From Planctomycetota bacterium (lineage in GTDB: Bacteria > Planctomycetota > UBA1135 > UBA2386): a DNA stretch of 64,000 bases. The translations under genes and the position numbers were made by a program. The DNA lies in assembly GCA_016716265.1 (NCBI GenBank), contig JADJWQ010000001.1:558001-622000 (forward strand), read 5' to 3'. Positions 1 through 8,773 of the stretch are shown here, piece by piece (the first letter of the stretch is position 1; the number at the start of each line of letters is the position of its first letter). Under the pieces are notes generated by a model that was given only the letters and a program-made list of their open reading frames with translations, was not told the origin of the DNA and made no database searches.

Positions 1-750
1 CTGCAGCGGCGGGTCGTGCGGGCGGTCGAGCGCGACGACCTCGTCGTCGAGCCGTTCGTCCCCGACGAGCTCGACGATGTCGACTGGCCGCTCGCCTTCC
101 TGCACGTCGGCTGGCACCTCGATGTGCTCCCGAGGCTGCCGGGCACGCGGCCCTGGCTCAAGCTGCCGTTCGCGTGGTCGGCCGTGTTCGTCGACGGCCC
201 GGACGCGGCACCGCGCGTCGAGTCGATCGTCGCGACGACCCCCGACGACCCGCGCGAGCAGGTGTTGACGCCACTCGCCCAGCGATTGAAGGACGTCGGC
301 ACGCTGATCGTGTTCGATCGCACGTTCGAGGAGCGCCTGCGTGCGCTGCTCGACGACGACGCGCCCGCGAAGCCCGCCGTGCGCGCATTGCTGCAGATGC
401 CGTTGCTCGAGCTCGGCAATCTGGTCTGGCACGGCGTCTACCACCCGGGCTTCGCCGGCGAGTTCGACCTGTGGACGGTCCACGACCACGCGACCGCCGC
501 GCGCGTGCACGCGATCGGCGGGCCGGTGCCCGGCTGGGCCGAGCGCGGCGAGATCGAGATCGCCGACGACGTCGAGGCACAGTCCGCCTACAAGCGCCTG
601 CTCAACCGCCGGACCCGCGCGACCACGCGTGACAAGCTCGGCACGCAGCTCACCGCGTGGGCGAAGCGCTCGAGCGCCGCGCTCTACCGGCTGTTCTGCG
701 CGCTGCGCCACCGCGAGGACGCGGGCGCCGCGGCGGACACCGACGCGTGA
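1..750 (+). CDS. DUF2779-like nuclease-family protein, 3' end of a truncated gene
   Basis: The frame is open to the left edge of the window, so the true start lies outside; the first internal start codon is a GTG at 16. The visible part is about 249 residues. A segment with DPREQ, then FDRTFEE, then LLELGNLVWHGVYHPGF followed by a short conserved tail resembles the DUF2779 C-terminal domain, an RNase H-like/DnaQ-like fold often found on RecB-family nucleases. Acidic residues in the FDRTFEE region would correspond to the metal-binding part of that fold. The N-terminal RecB-like or other part cannot be seen. The last 40 residues are basic and low complexity. The role (nuclease, possibly DNA repair or defence) is inference from family resemblance only. 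Confidence 0.55.
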   Translation: MQRRVVRAVERDDLVVEPFVPDELDDVDWPLAFLHVGWHLDVLPRLPGTRPWLKLPFAWSAVFVDGPDAAPRVESIVATTPDDPREQVLTPLAQRLKDVGTLIVFDRTFEERLRALLDDDAPAKPAVRALLQMPLLELGNLVWHGVYHPGFAGEFDLWTVHDHATAARVHAIGGPVPGWAERGEIEIADDVEAQSAYKRLLNRRTRATTRDKLGTQLTAWAKRSSAALYRLFCALRHREDAGAAADTDA

Positions 751-766
751 GCGCCGCGCGTCCGCG

Positions 767-1735
767 TCAGCTCGACGCGTGGACGCTGCGCAGCCGCGCC
801 CACACCTGCTTGGCCATCGGGTGCTCGTCCTCGATGACGATCACCGAGTAGGGGTGCTCGGCGCGCAGGTTCTCGCGCTCCTCGACGCGGATCGCACCAC
901 GGTTGCGCAGCTCGTTGACCAGCGCGCGGCGTTCGGGGTGCACGATGTGCGCGAAGTGCTGGCTCATCGGCCCCTTGAGGAACGGCGACAGCCACACCTC
1001 GTCGCTGCCGTGGCGCATCCGGGCGCGCATGATCAGCTCGAGGCACTGCAGCAGCAGCTCCTCGCGCTTCTCGGCCGACTTCGACGTCTCCCAGGTGACC
1101 GGGATGTGGCCGACGACGACCGCCGCGCTGCCCTCACGGAGGTCGGCGAGACCGTCGCCGTCCGTGGTGAATGGGGTCGGAGCCGCCACCCCGCCCGGCA
1201 GCTCCCCGCCGTCGATCGGCGGCACGCCGACGGCGGCGCGACGGACGAGGCCCAGCGCGTCGACGAAGCGGGCGTCGCCGATGCGCTGCCGGAGATCGCC
1301 GCTCGTGAGCTGCGCGATCGCACACATCAGGAGCTCGCGGCCCACCTCGAGCACCTCGCGCGCGAGGGGCAGGAAGTCGCGGTCGCCGGTCAGGATGACG
1401 ATGCGGCCGATGTCGGGACGGCGGAACAGCACGCGGGCGACGTCGAGCGTGAGCTGCACGTCGCCGGAGTTGCGACCGGTCGGGCCGACCAGCACGTACT
1501 GCGGGTCGACGCCGAGCAGCGCGAGCTCGTGGGCGACCTCGTTGCCCGGGAACGTGTCGAACGCCGCATAGCTGCGCCCCATGACGAGCGTGTCGCCGTC
1601 CTCCTCGCGCAGCCGGCGCAACAGCCCCTCGACGATGTCGATCGCGATCTCCTTGGGGCGCGGACCGGCCGGATCCGCCGGGGCCTCGAGAGCGCGATGC
1701 AGATTCTCGAAATCGACGAAGACTGCTGAGTTCAT
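767..1735 (-). CDS. NYN-domain (LabA/DUF88-like) protein, putative PIN-fold RNase
   Basis: A 322-residue soluble protein. The N-terminus MNSAVFVDFENLHRAL carries the first acidic motif of NYN domains, and VILTGDRDFLPLAREV at roughly residues 108-123 carries the second, with the Gly-Asp-x-Asp-Phe signature. NYN domains are PIN-like, metal-dependent ribonuclease folds. The C-terminal third (from about residue 205) is charged and may be a winged-helix RNA-binding region of the OST-HTH/LOTUS kind, but I cannot assign it firmly. The gene is convergent with the upstream truncated gene (16-bp gap) and on the same strand as speA downstream in sequence, separated by 188 bp. The substrate is unknown. 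The ATG at 1735 is the natural start because the VFVDFEN motif must be N-terminal. Confidence 0.8.
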   Translation of the reverse strand: MNSAVFVDFENLHRALEAPADPAGPRPKEIAIDIVEGLLRRLREEDGDTLVMGRSYAAFDTFPGNEVAHELALLGVDPQYVLVGPTGRNSGDVQLTLDVARVLFRRPDIGRIVILTGDRDFLPLAREVLEVGRELLMCAIAQLTSGDLRQRIGDARFVDALGLVRRAAVGVPPIDGGELPGGVAAPTPFTTDGDGLADLREGSAAVVVGHIPVTWETSKSAEKREELLLQCLELIMRARMRHGSDEVWLSPFLKGPMSQHFAHIVHPERRALVNELRNRGAIRVEERENLRAEHPYSVIVIEDEHPMAKQVWARLRSVHASS

Positions 1736-1923
1736 TGCACACTCCGACCGGATGTCGGTGCCCGCCGCCCCGCCCGCAACGCGTCCCCGGGAACATTCCG
1801 GGAGTGCCGCGGCACGCGCGACGCGCCGTGGCGCGACACCGATCTACCGAGCGTCGCCGCCGACCGGACGCGGTTCAAGTGCGGGTCGCCCGCAGCCCGC
1901 GGTCGGCAGCGCGGAACCGTCGA

Positions 1924-4041
1924 TCACGCCGGGCCGCCGTTCGCCTCGGCGGACTCGCTCGGGACCGGCCCGGACGCCGACTGGCCAGACAGCGACTGAC
2001 CCGACAGCGACTGACCCGACAGCGACTGACCCGACAGCGACTGACCAGACAGCGCCGGACCGGATCCCGGCTGCGCCGAGACGAACCCGCGCGACGCGAG
2101 CGCGTCGACCGGCTCGCCGTTGCCCCGCGACAGGTAGGTGTAGCCGGACAGCGCCTCGTCGTAGCGCCGCATCAGGAGCGCGAGCTCCTCGAGTCGCAGC
2201 TCCCCGCGCCGCACCGCGCGCTCGCCGGCCTCGCGCACGCGACGCACGAGGTCACTCCGGCCGTACTGCACGTAGCCGAGCACCTCGTTGACCGAGTCGC
2301 CCTCCACGACGCGCTCGATGTCGTAGCCCCCGTCGGGGTCGAGCGACACGTGGATCGCGTGCGTGTCGCCGAACAGGTTGTGCAGGTCGCCGAGGATCTC
2401 CTGGTAGGCGCCGATCAGGAAGAAGCCGAGATGGTACGACTCGCCGGCGGGCACGTCGTGCAGCTCGAGCACGCGCTTGGTGTCGTGCAGGTCGATGAAC
2501 TCGTCGACCTTGCCATCGCTGTCGCAGGTCAGGTCGCACAGCACGCCGCGGCGCGTCGGCTCGCGGTCGAGGCGGTGGATCGGCACGATCGGGAACAGCT
2601 GCTTGACCGCCCAGTGGTCCGGCATCGACTGGAACACCGAGAAGTTGCAGTAGTAGGTGTCGGCCAGCAGCCGGGCGAGGCCCTCGAACTCCTCCGGCAC
2701 GTAGTCGACCGTGTCGAGCACGCGGCGGCAGCGCTCGCAGATCGCCCAGAAGATCGACTCGGCCAGCGCGCGTCCGGCAAGGTCGAGGTAGCCGAGCGTG
2801 AACAGGCTGACCGCCTCCTCCTTGAGCTGCACCGCGTCGTGGTAGCACTCCTGGTAGTTCTTGCGGTTCAGGCTGTGCCACGCCTCGTAGAGCGAGCGCA
2901 CGACCGGATTGGGGTGCTTCGCGGCGATCTCCGGTGGCGGCTCGATCGGCAGCCGCACCGAGCCCAGCACGTCGACGACGAGCAGCGCGTGGTGCGCGAC
3001 GAGCGCGCGGCCCGACTCGCTGACGATGTCGGGGTGCGGCATGCCGCGCTGGTCGCAGGCCTCCTGCACGGCGCTGACGACGTCGTTCGCGTATTCCTGC
3101 AGCGTGTAGTTGGTCGACGAATGCCAGTTCGTCTTCGAGCCGTCGTAGTCGACCGCGAGCCCACCGCCGATGTCGAGCATCCGCAGGCCGGCGCCGAGCG
3201 CCGACAGCTCGACGTAGATCCGGCTCGCCTCGCGCAGCGCGTCCTTGATCGCGCGGATCGACGTGATCTGGCTGCCGATGTGGAAATGCAGCAGCTCGAG
3301 GCAGTCGAGCAGCCCCGCCGCGCGCAGGCGTTCGGCCGCCTGCACCAGCTCGGCGGCACCGAGCCCGAACTTCGAGCGGTCGCCGGTCGACTCGACCCAC
3401 TTGCCGGCCCCGCGCGCCGACAGCCTCGCGCGCACGCCGATGTGCGGCCGCAGATCGAGGCGCTGGCTGGCACGGATGATCGTCTCGAGCTCGTCGAAGC
3501 GATCGACCACCAGGATCGCGTGGCGGCCGAGCTTCTTCGCGAGCATCGCGGTCTCGACGTAGCCCACGTCCTTGTAGCCATTGCACACGATCAGCCCCTC
3601 GGGGTTGTCCATGTGCGCCAGCGCGACGAGCAGCTCGGGCTTGCTGCCGGCCTCCAGGCCGAGCGCGAACGGCCGCCCGTGCTCGATCAGCTCCTCGACG
3701 ACGTCGCGCTGCTGGTTGACCTTGATCGGGTAGACCGGCCGGTAGCGCCCGCCGTAGCCGTACTCCTTGATCGCCGCCGCGAAGCTCCCGCACAGCGACT
3801 GCACGCGGTGGCGCAGGATGTCCGAGAACCGCAGCAGCACCGGCAGGTCGTAGCCGCGCGCGACGAGGTCGTTGACGAGGTCGTCCAGCCCCATCCGCGG
3901 CCCGTCGGCGCCGTCCGGATGCACGACCACCTGGCCGTCGCGGCCGACCGAGAAGTAGCCCTGGCCCCAGTTGTGGATCTGGTAGAGCTCGGCACCGTCC
4001 TGCGCGGACCAGCGGTGGAGGTCGGGGGCGTTCTTGCTCAA
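1924..4041 (-). CDS. speA: biosynthetic arginine decarboxylase (SpeA)
   Basis: A PLP-dependent enzyme converting arginine to agmatine, the first step of the agmatine route to putrescine and polyamines. YPIKVNQQRDVVEEL holds the PLP-binding lysine; NWGQGYFSVGRDGQ at the N-terminus, the Gly-rich DIGGGLAVDYDG segment and SESGRALVAHHA follow the fold III decarboxylase order, and CDLTCDSDGKVD near the C-terminus is the second active-site segment. I chose the TTG at 4041 (705 aa) because homology begins at SKNAPDLHRW; the frame stays open 70 codons further upstream but that part is low-complexity and unlike the family. The C-terminus is extended by five tandem SLSGQ-like pentapeptides encoded by a 15-bp repeat, which SpeA does not normally have. 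Divergent from glyA. Confidence 0.95.
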   Translation of the reverse strand: MSKNAPDLHRWSAQDGAELYQIHNWGQGYFSVGRDGQVVVHPDGADGPRMGLDDLVNDLVARGYDLPVLLRFSDILRHRVQSLCGSFAAAIKEYGYGGRYRPVYPIKVNQQRDVVEELIEHGRPFALGLEAGSKPELLVALAHMDNPEGLIVCNGYKDVGYVETAMLAKKLGRHAILVVDRFDELETIIRASQRLDLRPHIGVRARLSARGAGKWVESTGDRSKFGLGAAELVQAAERLRAAGLLDCLELLHFHIGSQITSIRAIKDALREASRIYVELSALGAGLRMLDIGGGLAVDYDGSKTNWHSSTNYTLQEYANDVVSAVQEACDQRGMPHPDIVSESGRALVAHHALLVVDVLGSVRLPIEPPPEIAAKHPNPVVRSLYEAWHSLNRKNYQECYHDAVQLKEEAVSLFTLGYLDLAGRALAESIFWAICERCRRVLDTVDYVPEEFEGLARLLADTYYCNFSVFQSMPDHWAVKQLFPIVPIHRLDREPTRRGVLCDLTCDSDGKVDEFIDLHDTKRVLELHDVPAGESYHLGFFLIGAYQEILGDLHNLFGDTHAIHVSLDPDGGYDIERVVEGDSVNEVLGYVQYGRSDLVRRVREAGERAVRRGELRLEELALLMRRYDEALSGYTYLSRGNGEPVDALASRGFVSAQPGSGPALSGQSLSGQSLSGQSLSGQSLSGQSASGPVPSESAEANGGPA
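1978..2052 (-). repeat. 15-bp tandem repeat, five copies, in the 3' end of speA
   Basis: Five head-to-tail copies of cgactgacccgacag (plus-strand reading), the two outer copies with one or two substitutions. The period is a multiple of three, so the array stays in frame and encodes SGQSL-type pentapeptides at the very C-terminus of arginine decarboxylase. It looks like a slippage-prone microsatellite that has extended the protein tail. Confidence 0.95.
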
Positions 4042-4355
4042 CAGGGTGCTCCGGCCCGCGTGCGGGCGCTGTGACGAACCCGACGGCCGTCGGGGTGATA
4101 GGGGGAAACCTGAGGAGGCCGTGCGGCGGCGCGGTGGCTCCGCCGCAGGATCGGCGTCCTGCTCGGGACCGCCCGCCGGCGGTGAGCGGTGCCGCGCGGC
4201 GGAGTCGGGTCGGGCGTGGGCGCGCCCGCGATCGAGCCGGTATTGAACCAAGCGACGGGCTCGCCGCGGAGGGGCTGGTCACCGGAAATCCACGCGCGAC
4301 CGCCGACGGCAGCGGCACGCGTGATCGCTCCGCGGGCCACCGCTACAGTGACCGG
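4042..4355. promoter_or_regulatory. divergent intergenic region between speA and glyA
   Basis: A 314-bp gap between the chosen speA and glyA starts, which must hold both promoters. I see no convincing -35/-10 pair or known riboswitch. A GC-rich dyad (ggcggcgcggtggctccgcc, about 4130-4150) is present. Frames continuing through it in both directions are judged to be open by chance because of the high GC. Confidence 0.4.
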
Positions 4356-5612
4356 GTGACCTCGGCATCCGACACCCCCCTCCCGCTCCCCTCGATCGAC
4401 GCCGTGGACCCCGAGCTGGCCCGCCTGCTCCGCGCGGAGCACCGGCGGCAGGCGACCACGTTGACGCTGATCGCATCCGAGAACCACACCTCCGCCGCGG
4501 TGCGCGAAGCGTGCAGCTCCGTCCTCACCGACAAGTACGCGGAGGGCTACCCGGGCGCCCGCTACTACGGCGGCTGCGAGATCGCCGACCAGGTCGAGGA
4601 CCTGGCGCGCGAGCGCGCCCGGAAGCTGTTCGGCGTCGCGCACGCGAACGTGCAGCCGCACTCCGGCACGACCGCCAACCTCGCAGTGCTCGAGGCGCTC
4701 GCCGGTCGCGGCGGCAAGATCCTCGGCATGTCGCTCGCCGAGGGCGGTCACCTCAGCCACGGCCACAAGGTCAGCTCGACCGGCCGGCTGTTCGAGGCGG
4801 CCCACTACGGCGTCGACCACGCGACCGGGCTGATCGACCTGGACCGCGTGCGCGAGCGCGCGCTCGAGTTCCGGCCGCAGGTGCTGATCGTCGGCGCGTC
4901 GAGCTACCCGCGCCAGATCGACTTCGCGGGCTTCGCGGCGATCGCTCGCGAGGTCGACGCCTGGCTGATGGCCGACATCGCGCACCCCGCGGGGCTCGTC
5001 GCCGGAGGCCAGTTCCCGTCGCCGGTCGGCCACGCCGACGTCGTGACGATGACCACGCACAAGACGCTGCGCGGACCGCGCGGCGGCCTGATCCTGTGCG
5101 ACACCGAGGAGCTGCGGAAGAAGCTCGACAGCGGCGTGTTCCCCGGCGGCCAGGGCGGCCCGCTGATGCACCAGATCGCCGGCAAGGCAGCGGCGTTCGG
5201 TCAGGCGCTGACGCCGGCGTTCCGCGCCTACACGGCGCAGGTGGTCGCCAACGCCCGCCACCTCGCGGCCTGCCTGAGCGAGCGCGGGCTCGACCTCGTC
5301 ACGGGCGGCACGGACAGCCACATGCTGGTGGTCGACCTGCGCAACCGCGGCGACGTGACGGGCGCGGACGTCGAGGACCGCTGCCGGGAGGCCGGCCTGG
5401 CAGTCAACAAGAACGCGGTGCCCGGCGATCCGCGGCCGCCGCGGGTGACGAGCGGCATCCGCCTCGGCACCGCCGCAGCGACGACGCGCGGCATGCGCGA
5501 ACCGGAGATGGAGATCATCGCCGACGTGTTCGCCGCGGTCGTCGCCGGCGAGGATCCGACCCGGCTGCGCAACGCGATCGACGAGCTCACGCGCGCGCAC
5601 CCGGTGCCGTGA
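4356..5612 (+). CDS. glyA: serine hydroxymethyltransferase (GlyA)
   Basis: PLP enzyme interconverting serine and glycine with tetrahydrofolate, the main source of one-carbon units; cytosolic. The GTG at 4356 gives 418 residues, the normal bacterial length. LIASENHTS and EGYPGARYYGGCE near residues 39-75 are hallmark motifs. VVTMTTHKTLRGPRGG contains the Schiff-base lysine (about residue 236), GGTDSHMLVVDLR is the C-terminal domain signature, and PRVTSGIRLGTAAATTRG is the folate-side loop. An in-frame extension to 4071 exists but lacks homology. The stop codon lies inside the first copy of a 17-bp tandem repeat that fills the gap to the convergent peptidase gene. Confidence 0.96.
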   Translation: MTSASDTPLPLPSIDAVDPELARLLRAEHRRQATTLTLIASENHTSAAVREACSSVLTDKYAEGYPGARYYGGCEIADQVEDLARERARKLFGVAHANVQPHSGTTANLAVLEALAGRGGKILGMSLAEGGHLSHGHKVSSTGRLFEAAHYGVDHATGLIDLDRVRERALEFRPQVLIVGASSYPRQIDFAGFAAIAREVDAWLMADIAHPAGLVAGGQFPSPVGHADVVTMTTHKTLRGPRGGLILCDTEELRKKLDSGVFPGGQGGPLMHQIAGKAAAFGQALTPAFRAYTAQVVANARHLAACLSERGLDLVTGGTDSHMLVVDLRNRGDVTGADVEDRCREAGLAVNKNAVPGDPRPPRVTSGIRLGTAAATTRGMREPEMEIIADVFAAVVAGEDPTRLRNAIDELTRAHPVP

Positions 5613-5676
5613 CGATCACTGCACGGTGACGATCACCGCACCGTGACGATCACCGCACCGTGACGATCACTGCACC
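5609..5676. repeat. 17-bp tandem repeat spanning the glyA/peptidase convergent junction
   Basis: Four head-to-tail copies of gtgacgatcaccgcacc with one or two substitutions. The first copy contains the glyA TGA stop, the last contains the stop of the convergent peptidase gene, so the array is the whole intergenic gap. The unit contains the reverse complement of the peptidase gene's final codons plus stop, so the array may have grown by duplication of that 3' end. Confidence 0.95.
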
Positions 5677-8162
5677 GTGACGCGGTCGACGTTCGAGACC
5701 GCGACCGGGTTGCCCACGGCGTCGACGACGTAGACGACGGCGTCGAGCGTCACGCCGCTGAGCGCGACCGCGATCGGGGCCGGGAACGAGTACGGCGCGG
5801 CCGGGTAGCCGGGGCTCGTCGGCGAGAACTGGAACACGGTGTCGATCGGCTGGCTGAGCGTCGCCTCGGTCAGGCCGTCGAGCTCGAGGCCGAACAGGTT
5901 GCCGTTGCCGGCGATGCGGCCCGTCGACGCCGAGAACAGCGTGAAACCGCGCGTCCAACCGCTGCCCGGCAGGTTGGTGGTCGTGACGGTGAAGTCGCCG
6001 GCCTGGCTCGAGCTGAGGTCCAGGAGGATCGACTCGCGGTTGCGGCTGCCGCCGATGCCGTTGATGACGAGGCCGAAGTCGACGTCGAGCTCGGCGGTCT
6101 CGACGTGGCCGTCGGTCCGCACCGCCGGCGCCTGCACGCTCACCAGGTAGGCACCGCTGGCCGGATTGGCGAGGAACACGTTCTCGGTCGTGTCACGGTC
6201 GTTGGCGGCGCCACCCGGCGCGGTCGTGTTCGTCGGGCTCGAGCTCGTCAGCGCCGTCATGCCGTTGTTGCCCCAGTAGATCGTGCCGTTCGGGGCGCGG
6301 ACCATCAGGTCGACGCTGTTGATGCGCGTGATCGTGACGGCCGGATTGGCCTCGGGATCCGCGTAGCTCATCGACGCGCGGAAGTCCGCGGTGCCCGGCG
6401 GCACGAACACGAGGTAGTCGCGCTGCTGGCCCTGCTGCAGGACGGTCTCCTCGTCCGCGACCAGCATTCGCTCGCGCTGGTCGTACATCGTGTCGACCTG
6501 CGGGAAGCCCCAGCCCTGCCGGTTGCGGGTCTGCGCCGGCGTGCCGAACTTGGTGGTCGGGTAGATGTACGACGTCGCCGCGAGCAGCGCCTTGGTGGTC
6601 GTGAAGTGCGGTCCGAACGCCGTGATCTGCTGCCAGCTCGGCGCCCCCGGGTGACCGAACGTGCCTTCGGCGAACAGCTGCACGGTGAGGCCGGTGTAGC
6701 CGTTGCAGATCGGCGTCGCGCCCGACGTGCCACCGAAGCTCGTCGTGTACGACGTGGCGGTGCCGCCCGTGGTCCCGATCTGGTCGTAGTAGGCGCACAG
6801 GTCGGGCTTCATGCGCAGGTCGGTCGACGGCCCGAAGCTCGCGCCGCTGGCCGAGTCGTCGGCCGGGTTCGCGGTATTGGCATGCGTGAAGCCGCCGATC
6901 GCGATGATGTTCTTCGCCCAGGCCTGCGGGCGCGACGACTGCGAGTTCAGGTTGCTCTGCGACTGCGTCGTGGCCACGTCGAGGTCGAAGATGATGTCGT
7001 CCATCTCCGCCGAGCGGGTCGTGTAGGCAGTCGTCTGCGAATAGCCCCACGACGCCGTCTCGATCATCTGCCCGTAGTTGCTCACGCCCCACTGCGTGAC
7101 CGACTTGCGGTTGTTGTTGTTGTAGACGTAGTTGTAGTTGCAGTACAGCGCCTGGGCGAAGGGCATGATGCCGCGGTAGAGCGGGTTCGCGCCACGCGCA
7201 TAGATCTCACCAGCGGTCGAGTTGCCGTGGCTGCTACCGGCCGCACCACTCGGGTGCGCGATCGGCGTCGTGCGATACGGGGCCTGGGCCGCGAACTCGG
7301 GGTGCGTCGGGTAGATGCCCTCCATGATCATGCCGACGACGCCCTTGCCGTCGAAACCGGCGACGGACTCGATGTAGTTCGCACCGCCCTGGATGCGGGC
7401 CTGGTCGATGTCCGTGCTGACTTCGGTCAGCCGGTCGATCCACAGCACGGTGTCGTCCGCGGCGAGCGAGGCGAGCTGCGCGTGGTCGAGGTAGGCGACC
7501 TGCAGGATGCCCATGCCGGAATCCGGCTCGAAACGCGCGCCGACCGATTCGATCGCGGCGAGCGTCGCGGCGCGGTCGCGACGGTCGTCGACCATCATCA
7601 CGTTGTAGGGACGTGCGACGGACTCGTTCGCGCCGCTCGCGAGGTCGGCGAGGATCTCCGGCTCGAGACGGTATGCGGGGTGGTAGGCACCGACCCAACG
7701 CACGAACGGCAGACCGCGCGCCGCGTCGGCCGCCGCGCGGTCCATCCGGACCACGAAGCCCTGGTGCGGGACGACGTAGCGCAGCTCGGCGCCGAGCCGC
7801 TCGAGCGCGGCGCGGTACTCGGGCAGCGATTGCGTCTCGTACTGGACGATCCAGAGCCGCGAACCGACCGGCGCGCGCAGCGCCTCGGGGACGGGTGGCT
7901 CGCCCGAAGCGACCGGGTCGAACTGCGCGTAGCGCAGGCCGAGGGTCGTCTCGCGGTCCATCAGGCGCGCCCAGTGCGAGCCGCCGTCACGGCTGACGAA
8001 GGCGGAGCGACCGTCGATGCGCACCTGCACGGTGCTGCCGTCGACGAGGATGATGCGCTGGCCTGCCGTCTGGGCGAGCGGCGTCGGAACCGCGGACGAC
8101 TGCGCGAACGAGAGCGTCGCCACGGTCAGCGCGACGACGGAGGAGATCGTGACTCGATGCAT
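5667..8162 (-). CDS. secreted S8-like (subtilase-fold) protein, catalytic Asp not conserved
   Basis: An 831-residue exported protein; the ATG at 8162 gives a signal peptide (ISSVVALTVATLSFAQ). Residues about 260-490 follow the subtilase layout: SHGNSTAGEIYA has the His (H312) and FGGTSGATPICNGYTG the Ser (S480). At the place of the Asp in the usual D-[ST]-G motif the sequence reads GMIMEGIYPTHPEF, so the Asp is Met280 followed by Glu281. The oxyanion Asn segment (AAGN in the family) is also unrecognisable. The C-terminal ~230 residues, from the SYADPEANPAVTITRINSVD region, look like a P-domain/jelly-roll plus an Ig-like tail. It could be an inactive or mechanistically altered protease. Its 3' end is within the 17-bp repeat. 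Confidence 0.8.
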   Translation of the reverse strand: MHRVTISSVVALTVATLSFAQSSAVPTPLAQTAGQRIILVDGSTVQVRIDGRSAFVSRDGGSHWARLMDRETTLGLRYAQFDPVASGEPPVPEALRAPVGSRLWIVQYETQSLPEYRAALERLGAELRYVVPHQGFVVRMDRAAADAARGLPFVRWVGAYHPAYRLEPEILADLASGANESVARPYNVMMVDDRRDRAATLAAIESVGARFEPDSGMGILQVAYLDHAQLASLAADDTVLWIDRLTEVSTDIDQARIQGGANYIESVAGFDGKGVVGMIMEGIYPTHPEFAAQAPYRTTPIAHPSGAAGSSHGNSTAGEIYARGANPLYRGIMPFAQALYCNYNYVYNNNNRKSVTQWGVSNYGQMIETASWGYSQTTAYTTRSAEMDDIIFDLDVATTQSQSNLNSQSSRPQAWAKNIIAIGGFTHANTANPADDSASGASFGPSTDLRMKPDLCAYYDQIGTTGGTATSYTTSFGGTSGATPICNGYTGLTVQLFAEGTFGHPGAPSWQQITAFGPHFTTTKALLAATSYIYPTTKFGTPAQTRNRQGWGFPQVDTMYDQRERMLVADEETVLQQGQQRDYLVFVPPGTADFRASMSYADPEANPAVTITRINSVDLMVRAPNGTIYWGNNGMTALTSSSPTNTTAPGGAANDRDTTENVFLANPASGAYLVSVQAPAVRTDGHVETAELDVDFGLVINGIGGSRNRESILLDLSSSQAGDFTVTTTNLPGSGWTRGFTLFSASTGRIAGNGNLFGLELDGLTEATLSQPIDTVFQFSPTSPGYPAAPYSFPAPIAVALSGVTLDAVVYVVDAVGNPVAVSNVDRVTVQ

Positions 8163-8403
8163 CGGTGAGAGCCGGGATCGGCCTGGGGTGGAGAGGGGGA
8201 CGTCGACCGGGGGTCGACGGGGGCGAGCGACACCATGTTCCCCCCGTTCCGAGCCCCGCACAACGCCTGTCGGCCACGTTCGTGTCCCGCCGTTGTCGCC
8301 GATCGTTCCGTCCGATGGGGGAATGTCCCGCCCGCGCCCGGAACGGGACGAAGCCACGCGGAGACGCGTGAGATCCGCTCGGGTGACGGTTCGCGACCCG
8401 GCG

Positions 8404-8742
8404 TCAGGGCCGGGCGCCGTGCGTCGCGGTCACCGTCGTCGTGATCCCACCGCGCACATTGAACAGCCCGCGGACCTCGAGGAATCGCGGGGCGCAGCAT
8501 GCGACCAGGTCGTCGAGGATGCGATTCGTCACCGCCTCGTGGAACGCGCCGACGTCGCGGTAGCTCCACAGGTAGACCTTCAGCGACTTCAGCTCGACGC
8601 ACCGCTCGGCCGGCACGTAGCGGATCTCGATGCGGGCGAAGTCGGGCTGGCCCGTGCGCGGGCACACACAGGTGAACTCCGGGCAGTCGAACTCGATCAG
8701 ATAGGGGCGCTCCGGGCGGGGGTTCGGAAAGGTCTCGAGCAT
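8404..8742 (-). CDS. queF: NADPH-dependent 7-cyano-7-deazaguanine reductase (QueF, type I)
   Basis: Reduces preQ0 to preQ1 in queuosine biosynthesis, using NADPH; cytosolic T-fold enzyme. At 112 residues it matches short unimodular QueF proteins. CVCPRTGQPDF holds the catalytic Cys and the following conserved Asp; ELKSLKVYLWSYRD is the NADPH/QueF signature; FHEAVTNRILDDL carries the substrate-binding His-Glu pair; and FNVRGGITTTVTA is the C-terminal family motif. It lies 31 bp downstream of the GT9 gene on the same strand and could be the last gene of that run, although the pathways are unrelated. No other queuosine genes are in the window. Confidence 0.95.
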   Translation of the reverse strand: MLETFPNPRPERPYLIEFDCPEFTCVCPRTGQPDFARIEIRYVPAERCVELKSLKVYLWSYRDVGAFHEAVTNRILDDLVACCAPRFLEVRGLFNVRGGITTTVTATHGARP

Positions 8743-8773
8743 GGCACCATCATCCGCGTTGTGCGGTCCTGGC

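Noticed and set aside
1735..4074. A 779-codon open frame on the plus strand across speA
   Set aside because: Antisense to a clear arginine decarboxylase; composition is the low-complexity Arg/Val/Ala/His pattern expected from the complement of high-GC codons.
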